A DNA stretch of 64,000 nucleotides from Nitrobacter sp963807355 (lineage in GTDB: Bacteria > Pseudomonadota > Alphaproteobacteria > Rhizobiales > Xanthobacteraceae). Below, piece by piece: positions 31,093 through 40,655 of the stretch (positions are counted from its first letter, which is position 1; each line of letters opens with the position of its first letter). The stretch covers positions 1 to 64,000 of the forward strand of contig CAWEBX010000014.1 in NCBI GenBank assembly GCA_963807355.1, in the 5' to 3' direction. The notes under the pieces are model-generated. The model was not told the origin of the DNA, made no database searches, and worked only from the letters and a program-made list of their open reading frames with translations. A program made the translations under genes and the position numbers.

Positions 31093-31273
31093 CCCATCTG
31101 TCGCTGTGCCTGAGAGTATTATCCCGTCGGCGGACCCCTCCGGCTAGGGCCCGGGGGTCTCTTTCCAGATGTAAACCAGTCGCGCGGTCCGTTTGCCTGA
31201 GAGTTTCCGGGGCGGTTGCTCCTTCGGCGCCGGCCTGCTTCCATTTCCGAAGCGGCCGATCTCTCCCGGCGCG
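31093..31273 (-). promoter_or_regulatory. tandem glycine riboswitch (two aptamers)
   Basis: On the minus strand the first aptamer runs from CGCGCCGGGAGAGA (31273) to GGACCGCGCG (31181) and the second from CATCTGGAAAGAG (31172) to CAGCGACAGATG (31093). Both contain the conserved CTCTCAGGCA (31115-31106 and about 31203-31194). The first has CGCCGAAGGAGCAA, the second CGGAGGGGTCCGCCG. A short linker separates them, as in cooperative glycine sensors. The element ends about 50 bases before gcvT. Confidence 0.93.
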
Positions 31274-31536
31274 ACTTAATAAGCAGATATGAGGAAAATA
31301 CGGTTTGAACAAGGTTGTCAACGCAGTGCAGCATCTTTCAACGGATGTTATTTGGGACCCGGCCAAGCCTCTGATCCTCCTGCACACTTTCTGGACAGTC
31401 CGCCCACCCACGTCTAAAAGCGGTCGCTGGACACAATACGAGTCTAACTTGCGCGTACTTTGACCGTAAAATCGATATCCACTTTTGCGGAATACATGCT
31501 CAGGGTCGCGAGCCCTTTTTGACGCAATGGAACACA

Positions 31537-34215
31537 ATGAGCGGCGTTAACGACATCAGGTCGGCGTTTCTGAATTACTTCGCGGCTAACGGCCACCACA
31601 TCGTGCCCTCGTCCCCGCTGGTTCCGCGCAACGATCCGACACTAATGTTCACCAACGCGGGCATGGTGCAGTTCAAGAACGTCTTCACGGGCGTCGAAAA
31701 GCGGCCCTATCAGCGCGCCACCACCTCGCAGAAATGTGTGCGCGCGGGCGGCAAGCACAACGATCTCGACAATGTCGGCTATACCGCGCGGCACCACACC
31801 TTTTTCGAGATGCTCGGCAACTTCTCATTTGGCGACTACTTCAAGGACCACGCTATCGAACTCGCATGGAAACTTGTCACCCAGGAGTTCGGCCTTCCGA
31901 AAGACAGGCTTACCGCCACCGTCTACATCGACGACGACGAGGCGTTCGAGCTCTGGAAGAAGATCGCGGGCCTGCCGGAATCGCGCATCATCCGCATCAG
32001 TGGCGCTGACAATTTCTGGCAGATGGGCGACACCGGTCCGTGCGGTCCGTGCTCGGAGATATTTTACGATCATGGCGACAAGATTCCCGGCGGACCGCCG
32101 GGATCGCCAGACGAGGATGGTGATCGCTTCGTCGAAATCTGGAATCTCGTGTTCATGCAATACGAGAAACTGCCCGATGGCAGCCGCCTTAACCTGCCGA
32201 AGCCGTCAATCGACACCGGCGCGGGGCTCGAGCGCGTGGCCGCCGTGCTTCAGGGCAAGCACGACAATTACGACATCGACCTGTTTGTGGCGCTGATCCG
32301 CGCTGCGGCGGATCTGACCGGTGCGGATCCGCAAGGCCCGATGAAGGCATCGCTACGCGTGATCGCCGATCACTTGCGTGCATCCTCGTTCCTGATCGCC
32401 GACGGCGTGCTGCCGTCGAACGAAGGCCGCGGCTACGTGCTGCGTCGGATCATGCGGCGCGCGATGCGCCACGCCCAGTTGCTCGGCGCGCGGGAGCCGC
32501 TGATGTGGCGGCTGGTGGGTGTGCTGGTGCGCGAGATGGGCGAGGCCTATCCCGAGTTGCAGCGCGCGCGGGCGCTGATCGAGGAAACACTGCGGCTCGA
32601 GGAGACGCGCTTCCGCAAGACGCTGGAGCGCGGGCTTTCCATTCTCGACGAAAAGAGCGTGTCGCTGAAGAAGGGCGACATGTTCGACGGCGAGACTGCG
32701 TTCACGCTGTACGACACCTACGGCTTCCCGCTTGACCTGACGCAGGACGCGTTGCGCGCGCGCGGCATCGGCGTGGACATCGCGTCGTTCACCGAGGCGA
32801 TGGAACAGCAGAAGGCCAAGGCGCGGGCGTCATGGTCGGGCTCAGGCGAAGCTGCCACTGAGACGATCTGGTTTCCGTTGCGCGAAAAACTCGGCGCCAC
32901 TGAATTTCTCGGCTACGAGACCGAGGTCGCTGAAGGCGTCGTCGCTGCCGTTGTGAAGGACGGCAAGGAAGCCGGCACTCTCAAGGCCGGCGAGAGCGGA
33001 GCCATCGTTCTGAATCAGACGCCTTTCTACGCCGAGTCCGGCGGTCAGGTCGGCGATACCGGCATTCTGACCGGCGACGGGGTTCGCGTCCGCATTACCG
33101 ACACGCAGAAGAAAGCGGGCGATTTGTTCGTGCATCTCGGCACCGTCGAGCAGGGTACGCTCACGCCCGGCATGGCGCTGGCGCTGGAGGTCGATCGCGA
33201 TCGCCGGTCCGCAATCCGCGCCAACCATTCCGCAACCCATTTGCTGCACGAAGCGCTGCGGCAGGTGCTCGGTGATCACATCGCGCAGCGCGGCTCGCTG
33301 GTCGCGCCTGAGCGGCTGCGCTTTGACTTCGCCCACAACAAGCCGATTAGCGGAGACGAACTGCGCCGGATCGAGGACATCGCCAACGATGTCGTGTTGG
33401 AAAATGGCGAGGTGACGACCCGCTTGATGGCGGTGGACGACGCGCGCGAGGTGGGTGCGCGGGCGCTATTCGGCGAAAAGTACGGCGACGAGGTGCGCGT
33501 GGTGTCCATGGGTGGCACGGGACGGCAGGGCGCGGCGAGCAATGCGCTGGGCTGGTCGGTGGAGCTCTGCGGAGGCACCCATGTGAAGCGCACCGGCGAT
33601 ATCGGCCTGATCTCGGTGACTGGCGAGAGCGCGGTGGCGTCCGGCGTGCGCCGGATCGAGGCGCTGACCGGGCATCATGCGCGTCGTCACGCCAACGACG
33701 CCATCCAGCTTGCGAAAACTGCGGCCGGCGAGTTGCGCACCACGCTCGATGACATGCCGGCGCGGATCACGGCGCTGGTGGAGGAACGCAAGAAGCTCGA
33801 ACGTGAATTGTCCGAGGCGCGCAAGAAGCTCGCCATGGGCGGCGGCGGGACCGCAAATGCAACGTCGGGCGCGGCGGGCGTGCGCGATGTCGGCGGCATC
33901 AAGCTGATGGCGCGTTCGGTCGAAGGCATCGAGATCAAGGATCTCAAGAGCCTCGCGGATCAGGGCAAGAAGCAACTCGGCTCAGGCGTCGTCGCGCTGG
34001 TCGCGACCAGCGGTGATGGCAAGGCCAGCGTGGTCGTCGGCGTGACGCCCGATCTGGTGACGCGCTTCTCGGCGGTCGATCTGGTGCGCAAGGCGTCCGA
34101 GGTGCTCGGCGGCAAGGGCGGTGGCGGCAAGCCCGACATGGCGCAGGCCGGCGGACCCGATGGGGCAAAGGCGGGCGCAGCGCTCGACGCCATCGCTGCG
34201 GCGATGGGCGCGTAA
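31537..34215 (+). CDS. alaS: alanyl-tRNA synthetase
   Basis: The 892-residue class II enzyme charges tRNA-Ala. The catalytic core starts SGVNDIRSAFLNYFAANGHH and includes HHTFFEMLGNFSFGDYFK. The editing domain has HSATHLLHEALRQVLG and the zinc motif ELCGGTHVKRTGD. The C-Ala domain ends the protein, Gly/Ala rich. The start at 31537 matches relatives (MSGVN); a TTG at 31519 and an ATG at 31527 (other frame) are unlikely. The gene is intact. Confidence 0.97.
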   Translation: MSGVNDIRSAFLNYFAANGHHIVPSSPLVPRNDPTLMFTNAGMVQFKNVFTGVEKRPYQRATTSQKCVRAGGKHNDLDNVGYTARHHTFFEMLGNFSFGDYFKDHAIELAWKLVTQEFGLPKDRLTATVYIDDDEAFELWKKIAGLPESRIIRISGADNFWQMGDTGPCGPCSEIFYDHGDKIPGGPPGSPDEDGDRFVEIWNLVFMQYEKLPDGSRLNLPKPSIDTGAGLERVAAVLQGKHDNYDIDLFVALIRAAADLTGADPQGPMKASLRVIADHLRASSFLIADGVLPSNEGRGYVLRRIMRRAMRHAQLLGAREPLMWRLVGVLVREMGEAYPELQRARALIEETLRLEETRFRKTLERGLSILDEKSVSLKKGDMFDGETAFTLYDTYGFPLDLTQDALRARGIGVDIASFTEAMEQQKAKARASWSGSGEAATETIWFPLREKLGATEFLGYETEVAEGVVAAVVKDGKEAGTLKAGESGAIVLNQTPFYAESGGQVGDTGILTGDGVRVRITDTQKKAGDLFVHLGTVEQGTLTPGMALALEVDRDRRSAIRANHSATHLLHEALRQVLGDHIAQRGSLVAPERLRFDFAHNKPISGDELRRIEDIANDVVLENGEVTTRLMAVDDAREVGARALFGEKYGDEVRVVSMGGTGRQGAASNALGWSVELCGGTHVKRTGDIGLISVTGESAVASGVRRIEALTGHHARRHANDAIQLAKTAAGELRTTLDDMPARITALVEERKKLERELSEARKKLAMGGGGTANATSGAAGVRDVGGIKLMARSVEGIEIKDLKSLADQGKKQLGSGVVALVATSGDGKASVVVGVTPDLVTRFSAVDLVRKASEVLGGKGGGGKPDMAQAGGPDGAKAGAALDAIAAAMGA

Positions 34216-34239
34216 CCGGGGTCTGCGCGCGCGCGGGCG

Positions 34240-34289
34240 CTATAGCGTTTTCGAGCGAAGTGGAGTCCGGTCGCGTGAAGAAAACGCGT
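34240..34289. repeat. dispersed repeat, copy 2
   Basis: A near-copy of the unit at 26278-26328: CTATAGCGTTTTCGAGCGAA to GAAGAAAACGCGT, with a few differences in the middle. It lies 25 bases past the alaS stop. Confidence 0.75.
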
Positions 34290-34301
34290 CAAAAACCACG
34301 T

Positions 34302-34344
34302 CTAGAGCTTTGCTTCTGATTCAATCAGAAGCGAAATGCTCTAG
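34302..34344. repeat. 43-base palindromic element overlapping the icd stop
   Basis: CTAGAGC at one end and GCTCTAG at the other enclose GCTTCTGATT/AATCAGAAGC, a perfect 10-bp stem with a one-base loop. It may act as a terminator for convergent alaS and icd. Its last bases include the icd stop codon. Confidence 0.65.
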
Positions 34345-35558
34345 GCCGCCGCCGTTGCCTTGGTCAGGTTGTCAGCCACCTTGTCGAGGAAGCCGGTGGT
34401 GGAGAGCCAGCGCTGGTCGGGGCCGACCAGAAGCGCGAGGTCTTTTGTCATGAAGCCGGACTCGACGGTGTCGACGCAAACCTTTTCGAGCGTGGTTGCG
34501 AAATTCGCCAGCTCCTCATTGTCGTCGAGCTTGGCGCGATGCGACAGGCCGCGGGTCCAGGCGAAGATTGAGGCGATCGAATTCGTCGAGGTCTCCTTGC
34601 CCTTCTGATGCTCGCGATAGTGCCGCGTCACGGTGCCGTGGGCGGCTTCGGCTTCGACCGTTTGGCCGTCCGGCGTCAGCAGCACCGAGGTCATCAGGCC
34701 GAGCGAGCCGTAGCCTTGCGCCACCGTGTCCGACTGCACGTCGCCGTCGTAATTTTTGCAGGCCCAGACATAGCCGCCGGACCATTTCAGTGCCGAGGCC
34801 ACCATATCGTCGATCAGGCGATGCTCGTAGGTCAGGCCCTTAGCCTCGAAGTCCTTCTTGAACTCCCGGTCGTAGATATTCTGAAAGATGTCCTTGAAGC
34901 GGCCGTCATAGACCTTGAGGATGGTGTTCTTGGTCGACAGGTAGACCGGGTAACCGCGCAGCAGGCCGTAGTTCAGCGAGGCGCGCGCGAAATCGATGAT
35001 GGAATCGTCGAGATTATACATTTCCATCGCGACTCCGGGGCCGGGCGTCTTGAACACCTCGCGCTCGATTACCGTGCCATCCTCGCCGACGAACTTCATG
35101 CTCAGCGTCCCCTTGCCCGGAAACCTGATGTCGGTGGCGCGGTACTGGTCGCCGTAGGCATGGCGGCCGATGATGATCGGCTTGGTCCAGCCCGGGACGA
35201 GGCGGGGCACGTTCTTGCAGATGATCGGCTCGCGGAAGATCACGCCGCCGAGGATGTTGCGGATGGTGCCGTTCGGCGACTTCCACATGTGCTTGAGGCC
35301 GAATTCCTTCACCCTCGCTTCGTCGGGGGTGATGGTGGCGCACTTCACACCGACGCCCACTTTCTTGATGGTGTCGGCTGCCTCGATCGTGATCCGATCG
35401 TCGGTCTTGTCGCGCGACTCCATCCCGAGGTCGAAATACATCAGGTCGATATCCAGGAAGGGATTGATCAGCTTGTCCTTGATGTATTGCCAGATGATCC
35501 GGGTCATCTCGTCGCCGTCGAGATCGACGACGGGATTGGTCACCTTGATTTTTGCCAT
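34341..35558 (-). CDS. icd: isocitrate dehydrogenase (NADP), dimeric eukaryote-like type
   Basis: The 405-residue TCA enzyme converts isocitrate to 2-oxoglutarate and NADPH. It starts MAKIKVTNPVVDLDGDEMTR and has the substrate loop WKSPNGTIRNILGG and the metal-binding acids in KNYDGDVQSDTVAQGYGS. Length and sequence fit the family shared with eukaryotic cytosolic enzymes. It is convergent with alaS. The gene is intact. Confidence 0.97.
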   Translation of the reverse strand: MAKIKVTNPVVDLDGDEMTRIIWQYIKDKLINPFLDIDLMYFDLGMESRDKTDDRITIEAADTIKKVGVGVKCATITPDEARVKEFGLKHMWKSPNGTIRNILGGVIFREPIICKNVPRLVPGWTKPIIIGRHAYGDQYRATDIRFPGKGTLSMKFVGEDGTVIEREVFKTPGPGVAMEMYNLDDSIIDFARASLNYGLLRGYPVYLSTKNTILKVYDGRFKDIFQNIYDREFKKDFEAKGLTYEHRLIDDMVASALKWSGGYVWACKNYDGDVQSDTVAQGYGSLGLMTSVLLTPDGQTVEAEAAHGTVTRHYREHQKGKETSTNSIASIFAWTRGLSHRAKLDDNEELANFATTLEKVCVDTVESGFMTKDLALLVGPDQRWLSTTGFLDKVADNLTKATAAA

Positions 35559-35802
35559 GGGGGCTCGGCCTTTTCGGGATAAAGCGCTTGGAGGGGCAGC
35601 CTGGACGGCTCGGGCTATAGCATCGCGACAGCTTAGGCGGAAGCCGGACTTGGCGGCCGGTTCTCACCTTCCGCCGGAAAATCAAGACGCTTCATAAACT
35701 CATTATTTCACTTGAGAAAAAGTTGTGTATAGGCGCAATCGAAGACCTAGGCCGCAGCGCCGTTGAACCAGAATCTCAGCTTGAACTGAAACACGAGGCA
35801 AG

Positions 35803-37020
35803 ATGTCCGGCACCGACAGGACGAAAACTGGCATCGACGTCGTCGGCCCCACCGTCATTCTGGTCGAGCCGCAGCTCGGCGAGAACATCGGCATGGCGGC
35901 GCGCGCCATGGGCAATTTCGCCCTGACGCGGCTGCGCATCGTCAACCCGCGCGACGGCTGGCCCAATGTCGCGGCGCAGCGCGCGGCGGCGGGTGCCGAC
36001 CACATCCTCACGCGCGTCGAACTGTTCGACACCGTGGCTGAGGCGGTCGCCGACTGCACGCTGCTGTTCGCGACCACCGCGCGCGCTCACGATCAGGCCA
36101 AGCCGGTGGTGGCGCCGGAAGCGGCGGCGGTCGAGGCGACGGCGCAGATCGCGGCCGGCGGCCATGTCGGCATCCTGTTCGGCCGCGAGCGCGCCGGCCT
36201 CCTGAATGAGGAGGTGGCGATGGCAGACCGCATCATCACCTATCCGGTCAATCCGGGCTTCGCCTCGCTCAACCTGGCGCAGGCCGTGCTGCTGATGGGT
36301 TACGAATGGTTCAAGCTGGTGACGCGCGGCGAGTTGCCGTTCGCGATGCCGGAACGCTCGGAGCGGGCCTCCCAGCACCAGATGCAGGCGTTCTTCGACA
36401 ATCTTGTCAGCGAACTCGACAAGGTGGAATTCCTGCGCCCGGCCGAGAAGCGCGACACTATGCTTGTCAACCTGCGCAACATCTTCACCCGCATGGAGCC
36501 GACCAAGCAGGACATGCACACGCTGCACGGCGTGGTGATGGCGATTGCCGAGGGACGCAAGGGACCGGCCAAGGGCGGCGTGCTCGACGGCGCGCAGGCG
36601 ACGCGGCTGCGGGCGCTGCTGGCAGAGCAGGGGCCGGGCGGGGCGTCCGCGGACAGCAGCAGCACGGTGCGCGGACTGGCGCGGCTGCTCAGACGAAATC
36701 CCACCGATGCCGAACGCATCCTGTGGCAAGCGCTGACACGCGACCGCCGCTTCGCCGGACAGTTCAAGCGGCAAACCCCGGTCGGGCGGCACATCCCGGA
36801 TTTCGTGTCGTTCGTCCAGCGCGTCGCCATCGAGCTGGTGAATGCAAACGAGAGCGACACCATCGCGCGCGACCGCGCCGCACGTGCTGCATGGCTCGCC
36901 GAGCGCGGCTATCGCGTGGTCGATATCGAGGCGGTGGCGGTGGAGGCGGATCTGACGCAGGTGCTGGATGGGCTGGCTGCGCGGATCACTGCAGGGGAGG
37001 GCGCGGGGCCATCAACATGA
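35803..37020 (+). CDS. trmJ: TrmJ-type tRNA/rRNA methyltransferase fused to a DUF559 endonuclease-like domain
   Basis: Residues about 12-165 form a SpoU knotted methyltransferase: GENIGMAARAMGNFALTRLR, GRERAGLLNEEVAMADRIIT and GFASLNLAQAVLLMGYEW. A TrmJ-type C-terminal helix pair follows (RTMLVNLRNIF region, residues 190-250). From about 285 a second domain reads LARLLRRNPTDAERILWQAL, RFAGQFKRQTPVGRHIPDF and AWLAERGYRVVDIEAVAVE, the DUF559 (Vsr-like) fold. The catalytic acid 'DF' is kept, but the strand after it (FVSFVQRVAIELVNANESDT) departs from the usual IELDG. The methyltransferase probably 2'-O-methylates tRNA position 32; the fused domain has no assigned role. Confidence 0.88.
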   Translation: MSGTDRTKTGIDVVGPTVILVEPQLGENIGMAARAMGNFALTRLRIVNPRDGWPNVAAQRAAAGADHILTRVELFDTVAEAVADCTLLFATTARAHDQAKPVVAPEAAAVEATAQIAAGGHVGILFGRERAGLLNEEVAMADRIITYPVNPGFASLNLAQAVLLMGYEWFKLVTRGELPFAMPERSERASQHQMQAFFDNLVSELDKVEFLRPAEKRDTMLVNLRNIFTRMEPTKQDMHTLHGVVMAIAEGRKGPAKGGVLDGAQATRLRALLAEQGPGGASADSSSTVRGLARLLRRNPTDAERILWQALTRDRRFAGQFKRQTPVGRHIPDFVSFVQRVAIELVNANESDTIARDRAARAAWLAERGYRVVDIEAVAVEADLTQVLDGLAARITAGEGAGPST

Positions 37021-37221
37021 CCAAAAAATTCCTGCCGTTCAAATCCTACCCGAGATTCGAGACTACTTGCGGGTAGTTAGCTTAGAAACGCTCCGCGCTT
37101 CGGGTGTGACTTTTCTGTGGAAAGGATGCATGCGTCCATGGTCTGGTCACCTGTTGCGCTACAGTAATTGACTTGTCGCCAACAACGGCCGACCATCAAA
37201 TTTCACGCTGCGAGGCCAAGA

Positions 37222-38432
37222 ATGCCGCGCCCAGCGCAGAATGCGCAAATCTCATTCGATTGGCTTGAGCCTGACCCGCTCACCCTTGCGAAGCTAACAA
37301 AACTTGCAATTGACGGAATCTCGGGGTCTGGCCGAGGCGAAGTAGCCATTCTACTCGGCTGCGGTAAAAACAAGAAAGAAGTCCGTAGTAGCGCGTCGGA
37401 ACGTTACTCCTCACCTCGGTTTCAAATGGGAGTACATCTAGCTAGTCGCATGCATCTCCCCCTTTTTGTTCTTTCGGCAAAGTACGGCTCGGTGCGTGCT
37501 GATGAAGCTATCGATCCCTACGACCTGACGATTCGTCAGTTGCCCGAGGCAGCGAAGGCCGAATGGGCAGCCCGAGTAGCCAAGACACTTATGTCCAAGC
37601 AACGTCGCGTCGCCAAGGTGCTCATCCTGGCAGATGACGAATATGCTGAACCACTGGCACCGCTTTTTATCGAGCGAGCCATTAACCTGCTGCGGCCACT
37701 GCAAGGTCTTCCGCAGTCCGCTCAATTGCCCCTCCTAAAAGAGTGTCATCGCTATCTCGATCGAATTGATGCAGTCAGTAATCTCTACGGCACATTCGAT
37801 CGGCTCAATGGGCGGTCAAAGATTTTACCTCTGCGAGAAGCCTTGCGGAGCACACTTCCAGAACAAGGGGTTTATTTCTTCTTTGACCCGACCGAACCAA
37901 CCCGTTTTTCGGATAGCCAATGCCGACTGGTGCGTATTGGTACTCACGCCTTTTCGGCCGGTTCGAAAGCTACGCTCCGGGATCGCCTCAGGGCACACTT
38001 GGGAACGTCCGACGGGTTTGGAAATCACCGGAGCACTGTTTTTCAGGCTCCATGTCGGAGAGGCATTGATCAGACGAGATGGTTTGAGAGAAAGGTTTCC
38101 CGACTGGGGCAGCGGTCAAAGCTCATCGACTGCGGTTCGAGAAAACGAACGGCCTCTTGAAAAGATGGTGTCGGAGATAATTGGAAACCTATTGGTGGAT
38201 TGATGCGATCGCAGATCGCTCGATAAAGACAAGCGCTCGATCAACCATTGAACGTCTCACGATCGCCCTTTTCACGGAGAGCTTCCAGCCAGTGGAGGAC
38301 CCCACACCCCATTGGCTTGGCCTGCATTCTCAGCATGAGATCATCGCATCGACCGGACTGTGGAACTTGCGTGATTCTAATGCCAAGACAGACTTCAAAG
38401 TGACTAAGTTAGTTAGCGAACGACTCTTATGA
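37222..38432 (+). pseudogene. DUF6884-like plus GIY-YIG-like two-domain protein, frameshifted
   Basis: The start at 37222 follows GAGG. The N-terminal domain (residues about 40-110) has the DUF6884-type signature: EVAILLGCGKNKKE, LFVLSAKYGSVRADEA and DPYDLTI. From about residue 215 a GIY-YIG-like domain begins, GVYFFFDPTEPTRF, then CRLVRIGTHAFSAGSKATLR and GNHRSTVF. A surplus T in the run at 38038-38042 breaks the frame; beyond it follow RLHVGEALIRRDG, a second shift near 38180, then YWWIDAIAD, STIERLTIALF, PTPHWLGLHS and TGLWNLRD. Total about 400 residues. It sits in an accessory stretch beside an IS. Function unknown; a nucleic-acid enzyme is plausible. Confidence 0.65.
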
Positions 38433-38466
38433 CAGTTTAAGTCCCGCCCCTATGTCACGATCTGTT

Positions 38467-38529
38467 TCAGCCCTCGAACAGGCTTGCCAGACGCAGCCTC
38501 AACTTCCAGTGTGGCTTTGCCACATGTGG
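38467..38529 (-). pseudogene. possible C-terminal piece of the IS-interrupted gene
   Basis: Directly left of the IS end, the minus strand reads PHVAKPHWKLRLRLASLFEG then stop. It may be the tail of the helix-turn-helix gene whose start lies at 39870. The link is inferred from position and strand only. Confidence 0.3.
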
Positions 38530-39521
38530 TGACCTGAGCCCCTGAACTTCCTCCAAAAATGGGTAGAGTCCGTCACCTTGAGGGAGACGGAGATGAAGCA
38601 GTCGAGGTTCACGGAAGAGCGGATCATTGCGATCCTGCGAGAACATGAAGCGGGTTCGAAGACGGGGGATGTCTGCCGCAAGCATGGGATCAGCAGCCGA
38701 CGTTCTACAAATGGAAGGCCAAGTATGGTGGCCTGGACGTACGCCGGCGCTTTGGCTATCGCCGTCTGCTTCTCATGATCCGCAGCGAAGGCGTGCTGAT
38801 CAACCACAAGAAGCTGAGGCGGCTGTATGCCGAGGAGCGGCTGCAGGTTCGCCGGCGAGTTGGACGTAAAAGAGCTCTGGGAACACGGGCCCCGATGGCG
38901 TTGCCGCAGGGACCGAACCAGCGTTGGTCACTGGATTTTGTCAGCGACACGCTGACCGACAGCCGGCGCTTCCGTATCCTGGCTGTCGTGGATGACTTCA
39001 CCCGGGAATGCATCGCATTGGTCGCCGACACGTCGTTGTCGGGGATCCGGGTCGGTCGTGAGCTCGATGCCGCGATCGCCCGACGAGGTCGACCAACGAT
39101 GATCGTCAGTGACAACGGGACCGAGCTTACCAGCATGGCCATCCTGCGCTGGTCGCAGCTCACACGGATCGAGTGGTACTACATCGCACCGGGCAAGCCG
39201 CAGCAGAATGCCTTCGTGGAAAGCTTCAATGGGCGACTGCGCGACGAGTTGTTGAACGAGACATTGTTCTCGTCACTCCAGCATGCTCGCGAGCTGCTTG
39301 CCGAATGGCAGGATGATTACAACACCGTTCGTCCGCACAGCGGGATCGGCAACCTGCCGCCATCAACCTATGCCAGGCTAACAGCGTCCGACATGCAACA
39401 GGACGGAACGCTGCGCTGTGTCGAGGGCTCCGCGCCCCGTCCCGTTGCATCACCGAGCCACTCAGGCTCAAATGACCAAAGGATTCTTCCCATCGCTGGA
39501 TGATCTTTGGGGCTCAGGTCA
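38530..39521 (+). mobile_element. IS3-family insertion sequence (IS407-like), internally deleted
   Basis: The ends are 13-base inverted repeats TGACCTGAGCCCC (38530-38542 and, reversed, 39509-39521). The element is about 1 kb, shorter than the usual 1.2-1.3 kb, because the middle joining orfA to orfB is missing. No matching short target duplication flanks it, so a later rearrangement probably moved one flank. Confidence 0.85.
38593..39503 (+). pseudogene. IS3-family transposase, orfA-orfB with internal deletion and frameshift
   Basis: The first part is the orfA helix-turn-helix: MKQSRFTEERIIAILREHEA and VCRKHGISS, followed after a one-base loss near 38698 by TFYKWKAKYGGLDV. It then jumps straight to orfB at RRRFGYRRLLLMIRSEG. 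The DDE catalytic core is complete: WSLDFVSDTLTDSRRFR, then VSDNGTELTS and, with the Glu, NAFVESFNGRLRDE. About 300 bases of orfA end and orfB start are absent, so the element cannot move unaided. Confidence 0.85.
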
Positions 39522-39870
39522 ACCAGCCGCCATCCCGCGTCCAGCGGGAGATGCTCGGGCAACTCACCCCTGTCTTCGTCGCTATCTCGGCAAAGCTCAG
39601 CATGGTCTTTTCGACCAGATGGCGAACCGCGGCGACCGTCACATCGTTATGAGGCCGCCGCGAACCTCTGGGCCGGTGGCCGTCGATCGCGGGCGGTCCC
39701 TCGGCCGGTTCGTCTGGTTTCACGCGAAGGCGGGTGAGGGAGGGAGGGGTGCGCGGCAGGATCATGATGCGGAATATAATCCTATATCGCCGCGCGAGCA
39801 AGAGGATGAAGGGTAATGTTCCGCCGCGTGGAACCGCGCGCTCTATGACGGGTGCCTGCTTAAGCGGCAT
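39514..39870 (-). pseudogene. helix-turn-helix hypothetical protein truncated by the IS
   Basis: The minus strand reads PRTPPSLTRLRVKPDEPAEG, GHRPRGSRRPHNDVTVAAV and SFAEIATKTGVSCPSISRWT ending RDGGW exactly where the IS begins. The last part is a helix-turn-helix. Relatives known to me continue for another hundred or so residues, so the C-terminal part was removed or displaced. The start is uncertain (39870 or an ATG near 39765). Confidence 0.55.
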
Positions 39871-40010
39871 TCGTTGCGCAAATTCCGATCAATCGCTCGC
39901 CGTCCGCACCGATTTCTCACGTTAAACGCTTTCCGTACCCGTCTGCGCCTTCGTGGCACGGGCATTGCAATGGATTGTCCCAGGCCCTTTCAGTCAGACG
40001 GGAGATGATG

Positions 40011-40510
40011 ATGAAACGATCCGACCTCACGGAAAAGATTCTCGATATCAAGCGCGAGAAGGAGTGGAGCTGGACATACATCGCAGGCGAGATCGGCGGT
40101 TATTCCGAGATCTTGATCGTCAGCTCGCTGCTCGGCCACATGAGGCTGACCAAGCCGCAGGCGGCGATCGCCGGAAAGCTGTTCGGCCTTTCCAAGGCGG
40201 AAATCGCGATGCTCGGCGAGGTGCCGGTGCGCGGCGCTGGTGTGCCGATGCCGCCGACCGATCCCTTGATCTACCGCCTGTACGAACTGGTGATGATCAA
40301 CGGTCCGGCGCTGAAAGTGCTGATCGAGGAACAGTTTGGCGACGGCATCATGTCGGCGATCGACTTCGACCTGGAGCTTTCGCGCGTCGCCAGCCCGAAG
40401 GGCGATCGCGTCAAGATCGGCATGTGCGGCAAATTCCTGCCGTTCAAGTATGCCGCCCTGCCGGGAATGCCACCGGGAGTAATGTGGAGCATCACCTCGA
40501 GAAGGCGTGA
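40011..40510 (+). CDS. cynS: cyanate hydratase (cyanase), frameshift near the C-terminus
   Basis: Cyanase converts cyanate and bicarbonate to ammonia and CO2. It starts MKRSDLTEKILDIKREKEWS after GGGAG. The catalytic triad is visible as Arg89, Glu92 (IYRLYELVM) and Ser115 (GDGIMSAIDF), with the same spacing as Arg96, Glu99 and Ser122 of E. coli. After GKFLPFKY a one-base shift gives the expected tail PAGNATGSNVEHHLEKA and the stop at 40508-40510; unrepaired, the frame runs on to 41060 through an antisense gene. Confidence 0.88.
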
Positions 40511-40655
40511 GAGAACGGCTCCGCTCTACCGGCGTGGTTATTACAAAGAAGAGCAGGGGCGACGCGCAGTGAATCGCCCCTGTGTGATCCGCGCCTGGCG
40601 AAAAACCGGCGCGGGCAAGTTGTGCTGCGAACTCGAAAATGAGGGAGGCGGGAGC

